In this document: positions 15,654-22,497 of the stretch, one piece after another
How the letters are laid out: each line of letters begins with the position of its first letter
Numbering within the stretch: the stretch's first letter is position 1
Assembly: GCA_030652315.1 (NCBI GenBank)
Contig: JAUSAX010000007.1
Coordinates: forward strand, 1 to 36,702
Reading direction: 5' to 3'
DNA length: 36,702 nucleotides
Source of the DNA: Afipia sp.
Lineage (GTDB): Bacteria; Pseudomonadota; Alphaproteobacteria; Rhizobiales; Xanthobacteraceae
Made by a program: the position numbers and the translations under genes
Notes under the pieces: model-generated
Databases searched by the model: none
What the model was told of the DNA's origin: nothing
Seen by the model: only the letters and a program-made list of their open reading frames with translations

Positions 15654-16136
15654 TTACTGCAACTTTTTCGGAGCGATTTGTTCCCCGGCGATCACGCCGA
15701 TGCTGGGAACACATTTCTTCCAGCCGTCGCCCATGCTTCTGAAAGCCGTATCGTTCCTCGGGAGCACGAAGCCGGAATGGACAACGCGAAGGCGCGTTCC
15801 GCTTTTAACTCTGGACAGGATGAACGTCGCGACCGTGTCCAGCACCGAGCCGTATCCGGCGTTGTCCTTGTGTCCGCTTTTCCAGGCATAGGCGAGCCGC
15901 TCGTTCGGCACGGCTTCCAGCACCTCGCAGTGAATGACACCGTCCCACGCCCCGGCCGCCGTCGTCTGGAATGTAAAACGCTTGCCCTTCACGGCCTCAA
16001 ACCCGTTCGGCGTCATCAGCCATCGGCCGATCAGTTCGCCCGTTGTCAGCGCTTTCCAGATCGTCTCCGGCGCATGCGGGAGGATCTCGTCAACAACGAT
16101 GGCCTGGGTGTCGGATTTCAGTGCGGCGTCGCTCAT
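15654..16136 (-). CDS. SRPBCC/AHSA1-domain protein (second copy)
   Basis: This 160-residue single-domain AHSA1 protein has VDEILPHAPETIWKALTTGELIGRWLMTPNGFEAVKGKRFTFQT at the N-terminal strand/helix and GAWDGVIHCEVLEAVPNERLAYAWKSG in the middle. It differs substantially from the copy at 9739-10221 (for example no DCRVGG segment), so it is not a recent duplicate. Its start lies within ATGA at the end of the ArsR gene. Function unknown; members of this subgroup are often annotated as putative stress or lipid-binding proteins without direct proof. Confidence 0.87.
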   Translation of the reverse strand: MSDAALKSDTQAIVVDEILPHAPETIWKALTTGELIGRWLMTPNGFEAVKGKRFTFQTTAAGAWDGVIHCEVLEAVPNERLAYAWKSGHKDNAGYGSVLDTVATFILSRVKSGTRLRVVHSGFVLPRNDTAFRSMGDGWKKCVPSIGVIAGEQIAPKKLQ

Positions 16137-16462
16137 GGATCGATCTCCTTGAGGAGGGTTCTGAGGTTGGCGAACCGTTCGCGCCAGAAGACGCCGTAGT
16201 GGCTCATCCAGTCGACAAGCGGCGCGAGGCCTTCCGGCTCCGCGCGATAGAACACCTTGCGGCCCTCGGGGCGCTCGGCGACCAGGCCTGCCTGCTTCAA
16301 TGACTTGAGGTGCTGGGAGACGGCGCCTTGCGTCACGCCACTTCCCTTCGTCAGTTCCGCCACGGTGATCTCGTCGGAACTGACGATCCGCTCGAACACA
16401 GCGCGCCGCGTGGGGTCGGCAAGCGTGCGCATGACGGCGTCGATGGTGTGTGTCTGCATCAT
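16133..16462 (-). CDS. ArsR-family regulator of the second AHSA1 module
   Basis: This 109-residue winged-helix protein reads DAVMRTLADPTRRAVFERIVSSDEITVAELTKGSGVTQGAVSQHLKSLKQAGLVAERPEGRKVFYRAEPEGLAPLVDWM. The recognition helix is VTQGAVSQHLKSLKQ. The CxC metal site of ArsR/SmtB sensors is missing, and the C-terminal stretch HYGVFWRERFANL is typical of the AHSA1-linked subgroup. Two ATG codons, at 16462 and 16459, are both possible starts; neither has a strong ribosome site. Tandem dyads lie immediately upstream, which suggests autorepression. Confidence 0.9.
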   Translation of the reverse strand: MMQTHTIDAVMRTLADPTRRAVFERIVSSDEITVAELTKGSGVTQGAVSQHLKSLKQAGLVAERPEGRKVFYRAEPEGLAPLVDWMSHYGVFWRERFANLRTLLKEIDP

Positions 16463-16471
16463 GCGAACACG

Positions 16472-16504
16472 TTAGTCATCACTAATTCATTAGTCAACGC
16501 TAAT
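16472..16504. promoter_or_regulatory. Tandem TTAGT dyads, operator of the second ArsR
   Basis: Two dyads share the half-site TTAGT: TTAGT-CATC-ACTAA (16472-16485) and ATTAG-TCAACG-CTAAT (16489-16504). They lie 10 to 42 bp upstream of the ArsR start, on the promoter side. The half-sites differ from the TTTAAGC dyad of the first ArsR, so the two modules are likely regulated separately. Confidence 0.65.
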
Positions 16505-16523
16505 TATTACTCAACCTCGCCAC

Positions 16524-17291
16524 TCAGTCGAGCTCCTGCACACCACCGCCGGAAACGGTGAGGATCTGGCCGCTTATCCACGAAGCGGCAGGAGAGCAGA
16601 GGAACAAGGCTGCGTTTGCAATGTCCTGGGCCGTGCCAAGGCGCCCGAGCGGCGTGTGCTTCAGCATCGTCTTTTCAATCTCAGGCGTGAGGACCTTGGC
16701 CAGCGCGTCGGTCTTGATCGCGCCCGGCGCGATCGCGTTGACGCGAATACCCATGGGACCGAGATCGAACGCGGTGTTACGCGTGAGATGATTGACCGCT
16801 GCCTTGGACGAGCCATAGGAGGCCATACGAACATTCTTGTTTTCGCCGGCCATCGAAGAGATGTTGAGGACAGCGCCTGCACCGGCTTTCTGCATGTGCG
16901 GCGAAGCAAGCTGCATCAGGCGGAACGTCGCGAATACATTGAGCTTGTAGGCCCATTCGAAGTCCTCAAGCGGCATGTCGAATGGCTTGGGTCCCCCGCC
17001 GCCGGCATTGTTCACGAGGATCGATATTTTGCCGAAAGTTTTCACCGCGGCGTCAACGGCCGCTGCGCGATGCGCCTCATCGGTCACGTTGCATTCGATA
17101 CCGATGGCTTTGCCGCCCGCCTGGCCGATTGCCTTGGCGACCGCATCGGCCCCCTCCTTCTTGAGATCCGCCACCACCACGGCCGCGCCCGCGCTGGCGA
17201 AGGTCTCGGCAATGGATCGGCCGATGCCGGCGGCAGCCCCGGTGACGATGGCAACGTCCCCGTCAAGACGAAGCAAGTTTTCGATCGACAT
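16524..17291 (-). CDS. hdhA: SDR oxidoreductase resembling 7-alpha-hydroxysteroid dehydrogenase
   Basis: This 255-residue SDR is strikingly like E. coli HdhA. The cofactor motif TGAAAGIG (17-24), NNAGGGGPKPFDMP (94-107) and catalytic Ser146, Tyr159, Lys163 share HdhA numbering, and the C-terminal segment SPAASWISGQILTVSGGGVQEL is nearly the same. HdhA oxidises the 7-alpha hydroxyl of bile acids with NAD. Whether bile acids are the natural substrate in a soil-type bacterium is doubtful; steroid or other cyclic alcohol oxidation is the safer call. The ribosome site is weak. It lies 223 bp downstream of the Gfo/Idh gene; 17292-17514 shows no clear motif. Confidence 0.82.
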   Translation of the reverse strand: MSIENLLRLDGDVAIVTGAAAGIGRSIAETFASAGAAVVVADLKKEGADAVAKAIGQAGGKAIGIECNVTDEAHRAAAVDAAVKTFGKISILVNNAGGGGPKPFDMPLEDFEWAYKLNVFATFRLMQLASPHMQKAGAGAVLNISSMAGENKNVRMASYGSSKAAVNHLTRNTAFDLGPMGIRVNAIAPGAIKTDALAKVLTPEIEKTMLKHTPLGRLGTAQDIANAALFLCSPAASWISGQILTVSGGGVQELD

Positions 17292-17514
17292 GAAAATCTA
17301 CGCTCTCATTTTCGGAGCTGGTCGGCAGCTCATCTTCGACGCAGATCAAAGGTTATCCTGGACGCAGGTTGCAACCACAACACGTCACGGCGAGATATGG
17401 TTCCTTCGCTGGGCCGATGCCGTGCTCACCGAGCAGCGGCCGTCCAAATCTCAACCGATCACTCCCACTCGATTGTTCAGTGCCATCCTAAGACATTGAT
17501 CTCGCTATGGGAGC

Positions 17515-18606
17515 TTAGCTCTGGTTCGCTCGGAGGTACTGCCGCTGTCCCGATCGTGACGCGCGTGCAACGGCATCCATAAGGCGGGTGTTGTGCAGCG
17601 CGTGGGCGAAGTCAGGCGTGTGGTGCGTACCCGCCGCGATGTCGCGAGCCAGGCTGGCGTATAGTTCTCCCACGTTCAAGGCGGCGTCCAGAAGGCCACC
17701 CCTGACCGCGGGCGCATCAGGTTCATCAAATGGTACGCTCGCCGTGAGGGTGAGATCGCCGGCCTGCATTCCGTAGGGGTGGCCGCCCGTCAGCTTGAGC
17801 CATCCATGGGTGCCCAGAATCTCGAACTCGAAGCGCGATTCTTCGGCCGCTATGCCGCCCGCGATGTCTGCGGTGAATGCGGCTCCAGAGGTCGTCGTTC
17901 CAAGGACATCGATGTGATCGGGAACCTCTCGCGTCACGGACTGATCGCTATCGGCGACCGTGGGGTTGGGCCAGAGCGTTTTCAGGCGGGCGTCGACCTC
18001 GGTGATCGCGCCGAGCACGACTTCGAGGAGATCCAGGGTGTGGCCTGCAGTGATCGTCAGGAGATTGGCGCCTGACGCAGCCTTCTCGAAATACAGGTAT
18101 GTACTCAAGGTTTCGGGACCGAAGCCAAACGTAGTGGAGATGATGCGGGCATGCCGGGGCTGGCCGATCTTCTCTTCCGCGATTAACTGAGCCGCTCGCC
18201 GCGCTGCGGGATTGAGATGGCTTTGAAGCCCGATGGCGACATGCCCGGAGGCCGCTGCCGCGGCGATCTCCTCCGCCTCTTCCACCGAAATGCCCAATGG
18301 GGCCTCGCAGTAGACAGCCTTCCCGGCCTCAAGCGCCGCCAGAACGAGCGCCTTATGATCGGGAACTTTGACCGCGATTGTCACGATGTCGATCGCGTCG
18401 TCGCGGATCATGGCAAAAGGATCGGCAAACCAGCGTTTGGCGCCGAACGCCGCTGCCGCCTCTTTCGCGCTTTCCTCGTGGCGCGTGGCGACGGCCGCCA
18501 GTTCAAGGTTCCCAAGTCCTTGAATAGCCGGGATGTGGGAGACCTGCGCCCAACTTGCTTTCGTATCCGCGCCGATCACGCCCACCTGTAGCCGCTTCTC
18601 GTTCAT
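17515..18606 (-). CDS. Gfo/Idh/MocA-family oxidoreductase (Gal80-like)
   Basis: This 363-residue protein has an N-terminal Rossmann domain with the dinucleotide motif VGVIGADTKASWAQVSHIPAIQGL at residues 8-31, and the CEAPLGISVEEAEEIAAAA segment carrying EAPL in place of the EKPL motif, so the usual catalytic Lys of EKP is Ala. A second domain (GFGPETLSTYLYFEKAASGANLLTITAGHTLD...) follows. The GHTLD segment is typical of the Gal80-like branch, whose members may be dehydrogenases or inactive. The ATG at 18606 has GGAA upstream; an earlier ATG (18633) would overlap a putative TetR operator. Divergent from the TetR gene, which probably represses it. Confidence 0.82.
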   Translation of the reverse strand: MNEKRLQVGVIGADTKASWAQVSHIPAIQGLGNLELAAVATRHEESAKEAAAAFGAKRWFADPFAMIRDDAIDIVTIAVKVPDHKALVLAALEAGKAVYCEAPLGISVEEAEEIAAAAASGHVAIGLQSHLNPAARRAAQLIAEEKIGQPRHARIISTTFGFGPETLSTYLYFEKAASGANLLTITAGHTLDLLEVVLGAITEVDARLKTLWPNPTVADSDQSVTREVPDHIDVLGTTTSGAAFTADIAGGIAAEESRFEFEILGTHGWLKLTGGHPYGMQAGDLTLTASVPFDEPDAPAVRGGLLDAALNVGELYASLARDIAAGTHHTPDFAHALHNTRLMDAVARASRSGQRQYLRANQS

Positions 18607-18619
18607 GACTTTTCCGACT

Positions 18620-18635
18620 TTCATAGTGATCAATA
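18620..18635. promoter_or_regulatory. TetR operator site A before the Gfo/Idh gene
   Basis: TTCATAGTGATCAATA recurs in inverted orientation at 18675-18694, where the minus strand reads TTCATAGCGATCATTA then TGAA. The two sites match at 14 of 16 positions. This one lies 14 bp upstream of the oxidoreductase start, where a repressor would block transcription or elongation. Confidence 0.6.
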
Positions 18636-18674
18636 CGTTTGTCTTAAAGGCGGTTGCAGCCGGATGTCAAGTAA

Positions 18675-18694
18675 TTCATAATGATCGCTATGAA
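18675..18694. promoter_or_regulatory. TetR operator site B before the tetR gene
   Basis: TTCATA-N8-TATGAA forms a dyad covering 18675-18694 and also matches site A in inverted orientation. It spans the ATGs at 18681 and 18690, which argues that the TetR protein starts further downstream (ATG at 18726). Confidence 0.6.
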
Positions 18695-18725
18695 AATCGA
18701 ACGCCAAACGAGAACAAGGCGCAAA

Positions 18726-19328
18726 ATGGGGCGTCCCCTGTCGTTCGACCGGGAGTGCGCCCTGGAGAAGGCGATGCTGACGTTCTGGCGCCACGGATAT
18801 GAAACCACTTCGATCAACGACCTGACCAAGGCGATGGGAGTGACGGCCCCAAGCATCTACGCGGCATTCGGGGACAAGAAGCAGCTCTTCCTAGAAGCGG
18901 TACAGCGCTACGCCGGCACCGACGAACAGCGGGAACAGTCCATCTCGAACGCCACAACTGCGTTTGCCGCGGCCCGGGATTTGCTCGAGACCTCAGCTTC
19001 TCTCTTCACGGGCGACAGTACGCCGCCCGGATGTCTGCTCGCCAGCGCAACGGCCACAGGTTCGCAAACCGCGGCGGACGTGCTTGCCGCCGTAGCCGAG
19101 ATACGCACGAGCGGGAGATTGGCATTGCGGCACCGGATCCAGGAGGACGTTCAAAGAGGGGTGCTGCCAATCAGCACCGACGCCGAAGGGCTGTCGGATC
19201 TCGTATTCGCCGCCATTCAAGGGATGTCGACTCTCGCGCGGGACGGAGCGTCCCGCGCTCAACTTAACGCCGTCGCACGTCACGTATTGGCGGCTTGGCC
19301 AATGGTGAGAGCGACTAGGACAGACTAA
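18726..19328 (+). CDS. TetR/AcrR-family transcriptional regulator
   Basis: This protein of about 200 residues begins MGRPLSFDRECALEKAMLTFWRHGYETTSINDLTKAMGVTAPSIYAAFGDKKQLFLEAVQRY, a classic TetR helix-turn-helix (recognition GVTAPSIYAAFGDKKQLF). The C-terminal half is a variable ligand-binding domain. ATG at 18726 is chosen because AAGG lies six bases upstream and the protein then opens in the usual MGRP/MARP manner; ATGs at 18681 and 18690 lie inside an operator-like dyad. It is divergent from the Gfo/Idh gene, its likely target together with hdhA. Ligand unknown. Confidence 0.88.
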   Translation: MGRPLSFDRECALEKAMLTFWRHGYETTSINDLTKAMGVTAPSIYAAFGDKKQLFLEAVQRYAGTDEQREQSISNATTAFAAARDLLETSASLFTGDSTPPGCLLASATATGSQTAADVLAAVAEIRTSGRLALRHRIQEDVQRGVLPISTDAEGLSDLVFAAIQGMSTLARDGASRAQLNAVARHVLAAWPMVRATRTD

Positions 19329-19739
19329 TCTTGCGCCCTGCCATCCTCTTGACGGTTAGATCATCACGCGTGGGTCGTAGGGCGTGGCCGGCGCAAACTC
19401 TCCTGCCCGGTCACTCCCACTCTCTCATCAATCGCCCTTTCAAAATATTGAAACAGCGAATGTTTTCGCTGCCTTGATTCTTCAATACCGTCCCCCATAC
19501 CGTCAGATTTTCTTCGCTGTTGAAGTTGCACGCGCATTTTTGGGCTTCGCAAAATCCGTCTATCGCTGTCTTTCGAGGATAGATACTTCGACGAGAAGTG
19601 TTCGAACGTGATCACGCTCGCAGATTCTGCGTACCGATAGATGTCGCTGGATAGCGTCAGCAAACAATCACATGTCCCCTGCGCGAACGTCGCTGGGAAG
19701 CTAACTATTCTACGGAGCAATCGCACCCTACCCGGGGGT
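19329..19739. other. Gene-free stretch of about 400 bp
   Basis: No convincing gene, RNA or repeat was seen here. The 137-codon open reading on the minus strand (19364-19777) has no recognisable motif and an irregular composition, and is probably a chance reading. The stretch is visibly richer in A and T than the neighbours, which fits a junction between backbone and acquired DNA. Confidence 0.4.
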
Positions 19740-20015
19740 CTAACTTGAACCTCCCTCGACTCGTGAAGACAAGTCACTGCAGTCCATGGATATTGAGACC
19801 ACCTCCTTTATGACGGCCTCCAGACCAGTTTGACTCGCTGCTTTAGAATGCGAAATCACATAGCTACCTAATTTCTCATTCATTTGGGAATCTATTGCCC
19901 CCTTCGCGGTGAGAGGGTTGCGGTGATCCGCCTCATCCGCAACCCATTGCTTACGTCCAGAATATTCAATGCTGCGCGACAACGACGCGAAGCATTCTAC
20001 TCGTTTAGACGTCAC
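19740..20015 (-). CDS. Possible small protein coupled to the exported protein gene
   Basis: A 91-residue reading starts with GTG at 20015 that overlaps the stop of the preceding gene as GTGA, the arrangement of translationally coupled genes. The sequence is hydrophilic (MTSKRVECFASLSRSIEYSGRKQW), with no membrane helix or known motif. There is no Shine-Dalgarno of its own, so expression would depend on coupling. I do not recognise it. It may be real, as the second member of the ECF-controlled unit, or a chance reading. Confidence 0.3.
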   Translation of the reverse strand: MTSKRVECFASLSRSIEYSGRKQWVADEADHRNPLTAKGAIDSQMNEKLGSYVISHSKAASQTGLEAVIKEVVSISMDCSDLSSRVEGGSS

Positions 20016-20281
20016 TGGAATTTCGGACCGCCGTGATAGCGCGGGCCGCTTCCGCCTGTACTGCCCCTCGGCGAAACCTGAAAACGCGGCGCCATTACTG
20101 AGGACGCGAACGCAGAACTCGGGTCGTTTTGCGGGACGGTTACACCATATGTATATACAGTCCGCCTGGCCTCATTCGGCCAATAGCTCTTATCGCTGAT
20201 TGTCGAGCCTGCGTGGGCTGCGGCTGATATCGCTACAAGCGGCAGCATGAGCGAAATCGTGAGAAAGCTTTTCTTTAACAT
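20012..20281 (-). CDS. Small exported protein under ECF sigma control
   Basis: This 89-residue protein has a signal peptide (MLKKSFLTISLMLPLVAISAAAHA, residues 1-24) and a mature part GSTISDKSYWPNEARRTVYTYGVTVPQNDPSSAFASS...GGPKFQ, rich in Gly, Ser and Tyr and without Cys. Similar short proteins with SDKSYWPNEAR occur in bradyrhizobia, function unknown to me. ATG at 20281 has AAGGAG seven bases upstream; a longer reading to 20314 lacks a ribosome site and would start within the leader hairpin. The promoter at 20334-20359 matches that of the sigma gene, so this is a probable target of the sigma factor encoded next door. Confidence 0.75.
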   Translation of the reverse strand: MLKKSFLTISLMLPLVAISAAAHAGSTISDKSYWPNEARRTVYTYGVTVPQNDPSSAFASSVMAPRFQVSPRGSTGGSGPRYHGGPKFQ

Positions 20282-20301
20282 GGTCCGGCTCCTTGTCATT
20301 G

Positions 20302-20324
20302 AGAAGCGCGTCACGTGCGCTTCT
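20302..20324 (-). promoter_or_regulatory. 5' UTR hairpin of the exported-protein gene
   Basis: AGAAGCGC (20302-20309), loop GTCACGT, GCGCTTCT (20317-20324) form a perfect 8-bp stem between the predicted transcription start and the AAGGAG ribosome site. It would lie at or near the very 5' end of the mRNA, a position that commonly protects messages from decay. Confidence 0.45.
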
Positions 20325-20333
20325 ACAAATGAG

Positions 20334-20359
20334 TTCGAAGCAAATCACCGGCCGGTTAC
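20334..20359 (-). promoter_or_regulatory. ECF sigma promoter P2 (before the exported-protein gene)
   Basis: On the minus strand the sequence is GTAACC, 16 bases, CGAA, followed directly by CTCAT. It is the same as promoter P1 before the sigma gene in both elements, spacing and the CTCAT extension. The pattern equals the GTAACC-N16-CGAA consensus recalled for the SigF/EcfF class of Caulobacter and Bradyrhizobium. It lies 38 bp past the anti-sigma stop and 53 bp before the start codon. Confidence 0.8.
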
Positions 20360-20396
20360 AACCTCACGCTGACGTGAAAACAACCTGCACGATCCG

Positions 20397-21038
20397 CTAC
20401 CACCGCAACAACCGCGGTCCGAATATTGCGCCTGCGAAGGTGCACAGCGCAATCGTGCCTCCGTACCAGACTGCAACAAACGGCAATGAATCGTCGGCGC
20501 AATGAAGGGAATAAGCCATCGCACTCACACCGCCAGAAATGAGACCGGCGAAAGCTCCCGTGCGAACGAGGTCCGTTGGGGCAGATTTTCGCAGGGCCCA
20601 GATGGCAATGGCGAAGGGCACGATCGCGATGACCGGAATGGAGAGAAGACACTCAAGCCACTCATCTCCCACGATCATCTTGTCCCAGTGCGATCTGGGC
20701 GCGAACCCAAGGCTGATTGCTGCAAGCAGCACAATCGCGGCGAACGGCATAGTAACCAAAAAAGACGAGGTTCGGCGCTCCCCTCCGGGGCGTGCCAGCT
20801 TTGTAAGATAGACCGATGCCACGCCTACGACCCCAACCGTGAACGCGAGCTTCAGCAACAAGAACGTGAAGGCGCGGACCGTCATCAGATCTGGCCGGAT
20901 ACCCAGCCCGATCAGCATGAACGCAAACGCCAACACTGAAGCAGCAGCAACGGCGATGCAAACCGTTCGACCGACCAGCCGACGGTCAACCGGCTCAACG
21001 TTCGTACTCAGCATCTCAACCAAATCATCTGTCTTCAT
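20397..21038 (-). CDS. nrsF: NrsF-type anti-sigma factor (DUF1109)
   Basis: This 213-residue membrane protein has six hydrophobic helices after a short cytoplasmic N-terminus (MKTDDLVEMLSTNVEPVDRRL). The start LVEMLSTNVEPV matches the NrsF/DUF1109 family. Two cysteines in periplasm-facing segments, Cys130 (DEWLECLLS) and Cys180 (YSLHCADD), are at the places of the redox/metal-sensing pair of Bradyrhizobium OsrA (Cys129, Cys179) and Caulobacter NrsF. Such proteins hold the sigma factor and release it when chromate, cadmium or reactive oxygen attacks the cysteines. ATG at 21038 overlaps the sigma stop (ATGA), so the ratio of the two is coupled. The reading to 21125 lies inside the sigma gene and is not used. 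Confidence 0.86.
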   Translation of the reverse strand: MKTDDLVEMLSTNVEPVDRRLVGRTVCIAVAAASVLAFAFMLIGLGIRPDLMTVRAFTFLLLKLAFTVGVVGVASVYLTKLARPGGERRTSSFLVTMPFAAIVLLAAISLGFAPRSHWDKMIVGDEWLECLLSIPVIAIVPFAIAIWALRKSAPTDLVRTGAFAGLISGGVSAMAYSLHCADDSLPFVAVWYGGTIALCTFAGAIFGPRLLRW

Positions 21039-21592
21039 GTTCTGACTTCCCGGGCAATCAAGGCAGCCAGCGCCTTGAGCCCACGGTGAATGTTCACTTT
21101 TACGGCCGATTCCGAGATACCGCACCGGTCTGCAGCTTCAGCGATACTCCGTCCGTCCAGTTTCACCGCCTCGATGGAACATCGCATTTTTTCCGGCAAC
21201 CGTTGCATCAGCCGCTTAAGGTCGAGACTACTTTCGGCGCTGAGATTGTCATCGTGCGCCATTATGGTATCGGCCTCGTCGATAGGTACATCGGCAAGTG
21301 ATGCGCGAGTCCGACGTAAGAAATCGATCAGCTTGTAGCGTGCAATGGCGTGCACCCAGGGCGTCAAAGGCTCGGCGGGATCATAGGTATGCCGCTTGAA
21401 ATGGATCGCCAATACCGCCTCTTGGACCAAATCTTCCGCCTCTGCTGCGCCCCTCCCAATTCTCACAAGCTTGCCCTTGTAGTACGCGCGCAGACGGCGG
21501 CTCAATCGCTCGAGCAGCGCGCGATGCGAGGCCGCGTCGCCATCCAGGCTGGCAAGCATCAGTGTCTTGAGTTCGATTTCGTGGGTCGTCAT
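21035..21592 (-). CDS. ECF RNA polymerase sigma factor, SigF/EcfF class
   Basis: This 185-residue group IV sigma factor has sigma-2 at residues 20-98 (AEDLVQEAVLAIHFKRHTYDPAEPLTPWVHAIARYKLIDFLRR) and sigma-4 at 122-178 (RLPEKMRCSIEAVKLDGRSIAEAADRCGISESAVKVNIHRGLKAL). The sequence resembles ECF factors paired with NrsF, which respond to heavy metals or oxidants. Translation couples to the anti-sigma gene by a four-base overlap. The promoter at 21613-21638 carries its own predicted recognition elements, so the operon is self-regulated. The ribosome site is weak and the leader very short. Confidence 0.9.
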   Translation of the reverse strand: MTTHEIELKTLMLASLDGDAASHRALLERLSRRLRAYYKGKLVRIGRGAAEAEDLVQEAVLAIHFKRHTYDPAEPLTPWVHAIARYKLIDFLRRTRASLADVPIDEADTIMAHDDNLSAESSLDLKRLMQRLPEKMRCSIEAVKLDGRSIAEAADRCGISESAVKVNIHRGLKALAALIAREVRT

Positions 21593-21612
21593 ACTTGCAT
21601 TATCTCTATGAG

Positions 21613-21638
21613 TTCGCTGATCCAGCCGGTTTGGTTAC
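21613..21638 (-). promoter_or_regulatory. ECF sigma promoter P1 (autoregulation)
   Basis: On the minus strand the sequence reads GTAACC, exactly 16 bases, CGAA, then CTCAT. The -10 element lies 20 bp before the sigma start codon. It has the same -35, spacing, -10 and extension as P2 at 20334-20359, which supports one sigma factor serving both. Confidence 0.82.
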
Positions 21639-21712
21639 AGTCGACAGCGCCCTGGATCGAAAAATCGTTGACCCAGTTTCCCACCGTCGTGGGTTGATGG
21701 GCTTGGCGCCGA

Positions 21713-22423
21713 TCAACAATGCGATGAGATGGCTCCGCTGATCTCTTCGGGTACTGCGAAGATCACGTCGGCCCGGTCTCCCATCATGCCTGCCGATACG
21801 ATCGCCGGAGCACCTTTCTGTGGCCCATCTTCACCTACGTCAGTCTTGAACCTCAGATTTCGCTCCCAGAAATCCCGCGTTTTCCCGTCTGCGGTCGTCA
21901 CCCGGTAGGTATCCCGGCAATGCGTGATCGTCTGGACCCGTTCATCAGGCTCAAGCTTTTTGAGATTTGGCACCGCGCCGCCACCCATCATGCCCATCAT
22001 CCCGCCCATTTGATTGCCGCGTTGCACGACCGATGGCGGAGCGTGACCGGGCTGGGTCGCCTCCTTGAGAAACGCCAAAAGATCGCCGCGCCGTCCCGCG
22101 TCCTTTACGCCGGGGAACGGCATCGTGTTGCCAGGAATGAGGTGTTGCGGATCCCGAAGCCACTCGTTGAGCGTGGTGTCGTCCCAGGTAATTCCCGACG
22201 ACTTCAGGGCCTGTGAGTACCGGCTGAAGCTCGGTAGCGTACCAGCTTTTCGGTTCCACAGATCGGCGAGACTTGGTCCCGTCATGTTTCGATCAGATTC
22301 CAGCGAGTGGCATGGCGCGCAGACCTGGAAATCGCGCTGGCCTCGAGCTGCATCGCCCTGCTGTGCAAATGCAGGCGGCAAGAATACGATTGTCGCAAGC
22401 ACCGTCATGATGGACCTGTCCAT
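21713..22423 (-). CDS. Exported c-type cytochrome with a Met-rich linker
   Basis: This 236-residue protein has a signal peptide (residues 1-20, ending PAFA) and one heme site, CAPCH (35-39), with axial Met101 in PGNTMPF, so residues 22-122 form a class I cytochrome c. After it come a Met/Gly-rich stretch (GNQMGGMMGMMGGG, 136-149) and a C-terminal segment (150-236) with isolated Cys at 169 and 236. Met-rich loops often bind Cu or Ag, and the gene lies just after cusA, so a metal-linked electron transfer role is plausible. ATG at 22423 has a GGAAGGG ribosome site. Confidence 0.82.
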   Translation of the reverse strand: MDRSIMTVLATIVFLPPAFAQQGDAARGQRDFQVCAPCHSLESDRNMTGPSLADLWNRKAGTLPSFSRYSQALKSSGITWDDTTLNEWLRDPQHLIPGNTMPFPGVKDAGRRGDLLAFLKEATQPGHAPPSVVQRGNQMGGMMGMMGGGAVPNLKKLEPDERVQTITHCRDTYRVTTADGKTRDFWERNLRFKTDVGEDGPQKGAPAIVSAGMMGDRADVIFAVPEEISGAISSHC

Positions 22424-22497
22424 GGCTGACCCTTCCTTATTGCCAGAGCGGAGATACTTGATGAACGCCGCTGCCGATAAGACCATCATGATTCAGC

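Noticed and set aside
19364..19777. A 137-codon minus-strand open reading
   Set aside because: No motif, no ribosome site, irregular composition; treated as non-coding.
19740..21592. Bufferin (DUF2282) type copper-response genes expected near SigF-class systems
   Set aside because: The small exported protein has no cysteines and does not show the DUF2282 pattern; no DUF692 or DUF2063 gene is present.
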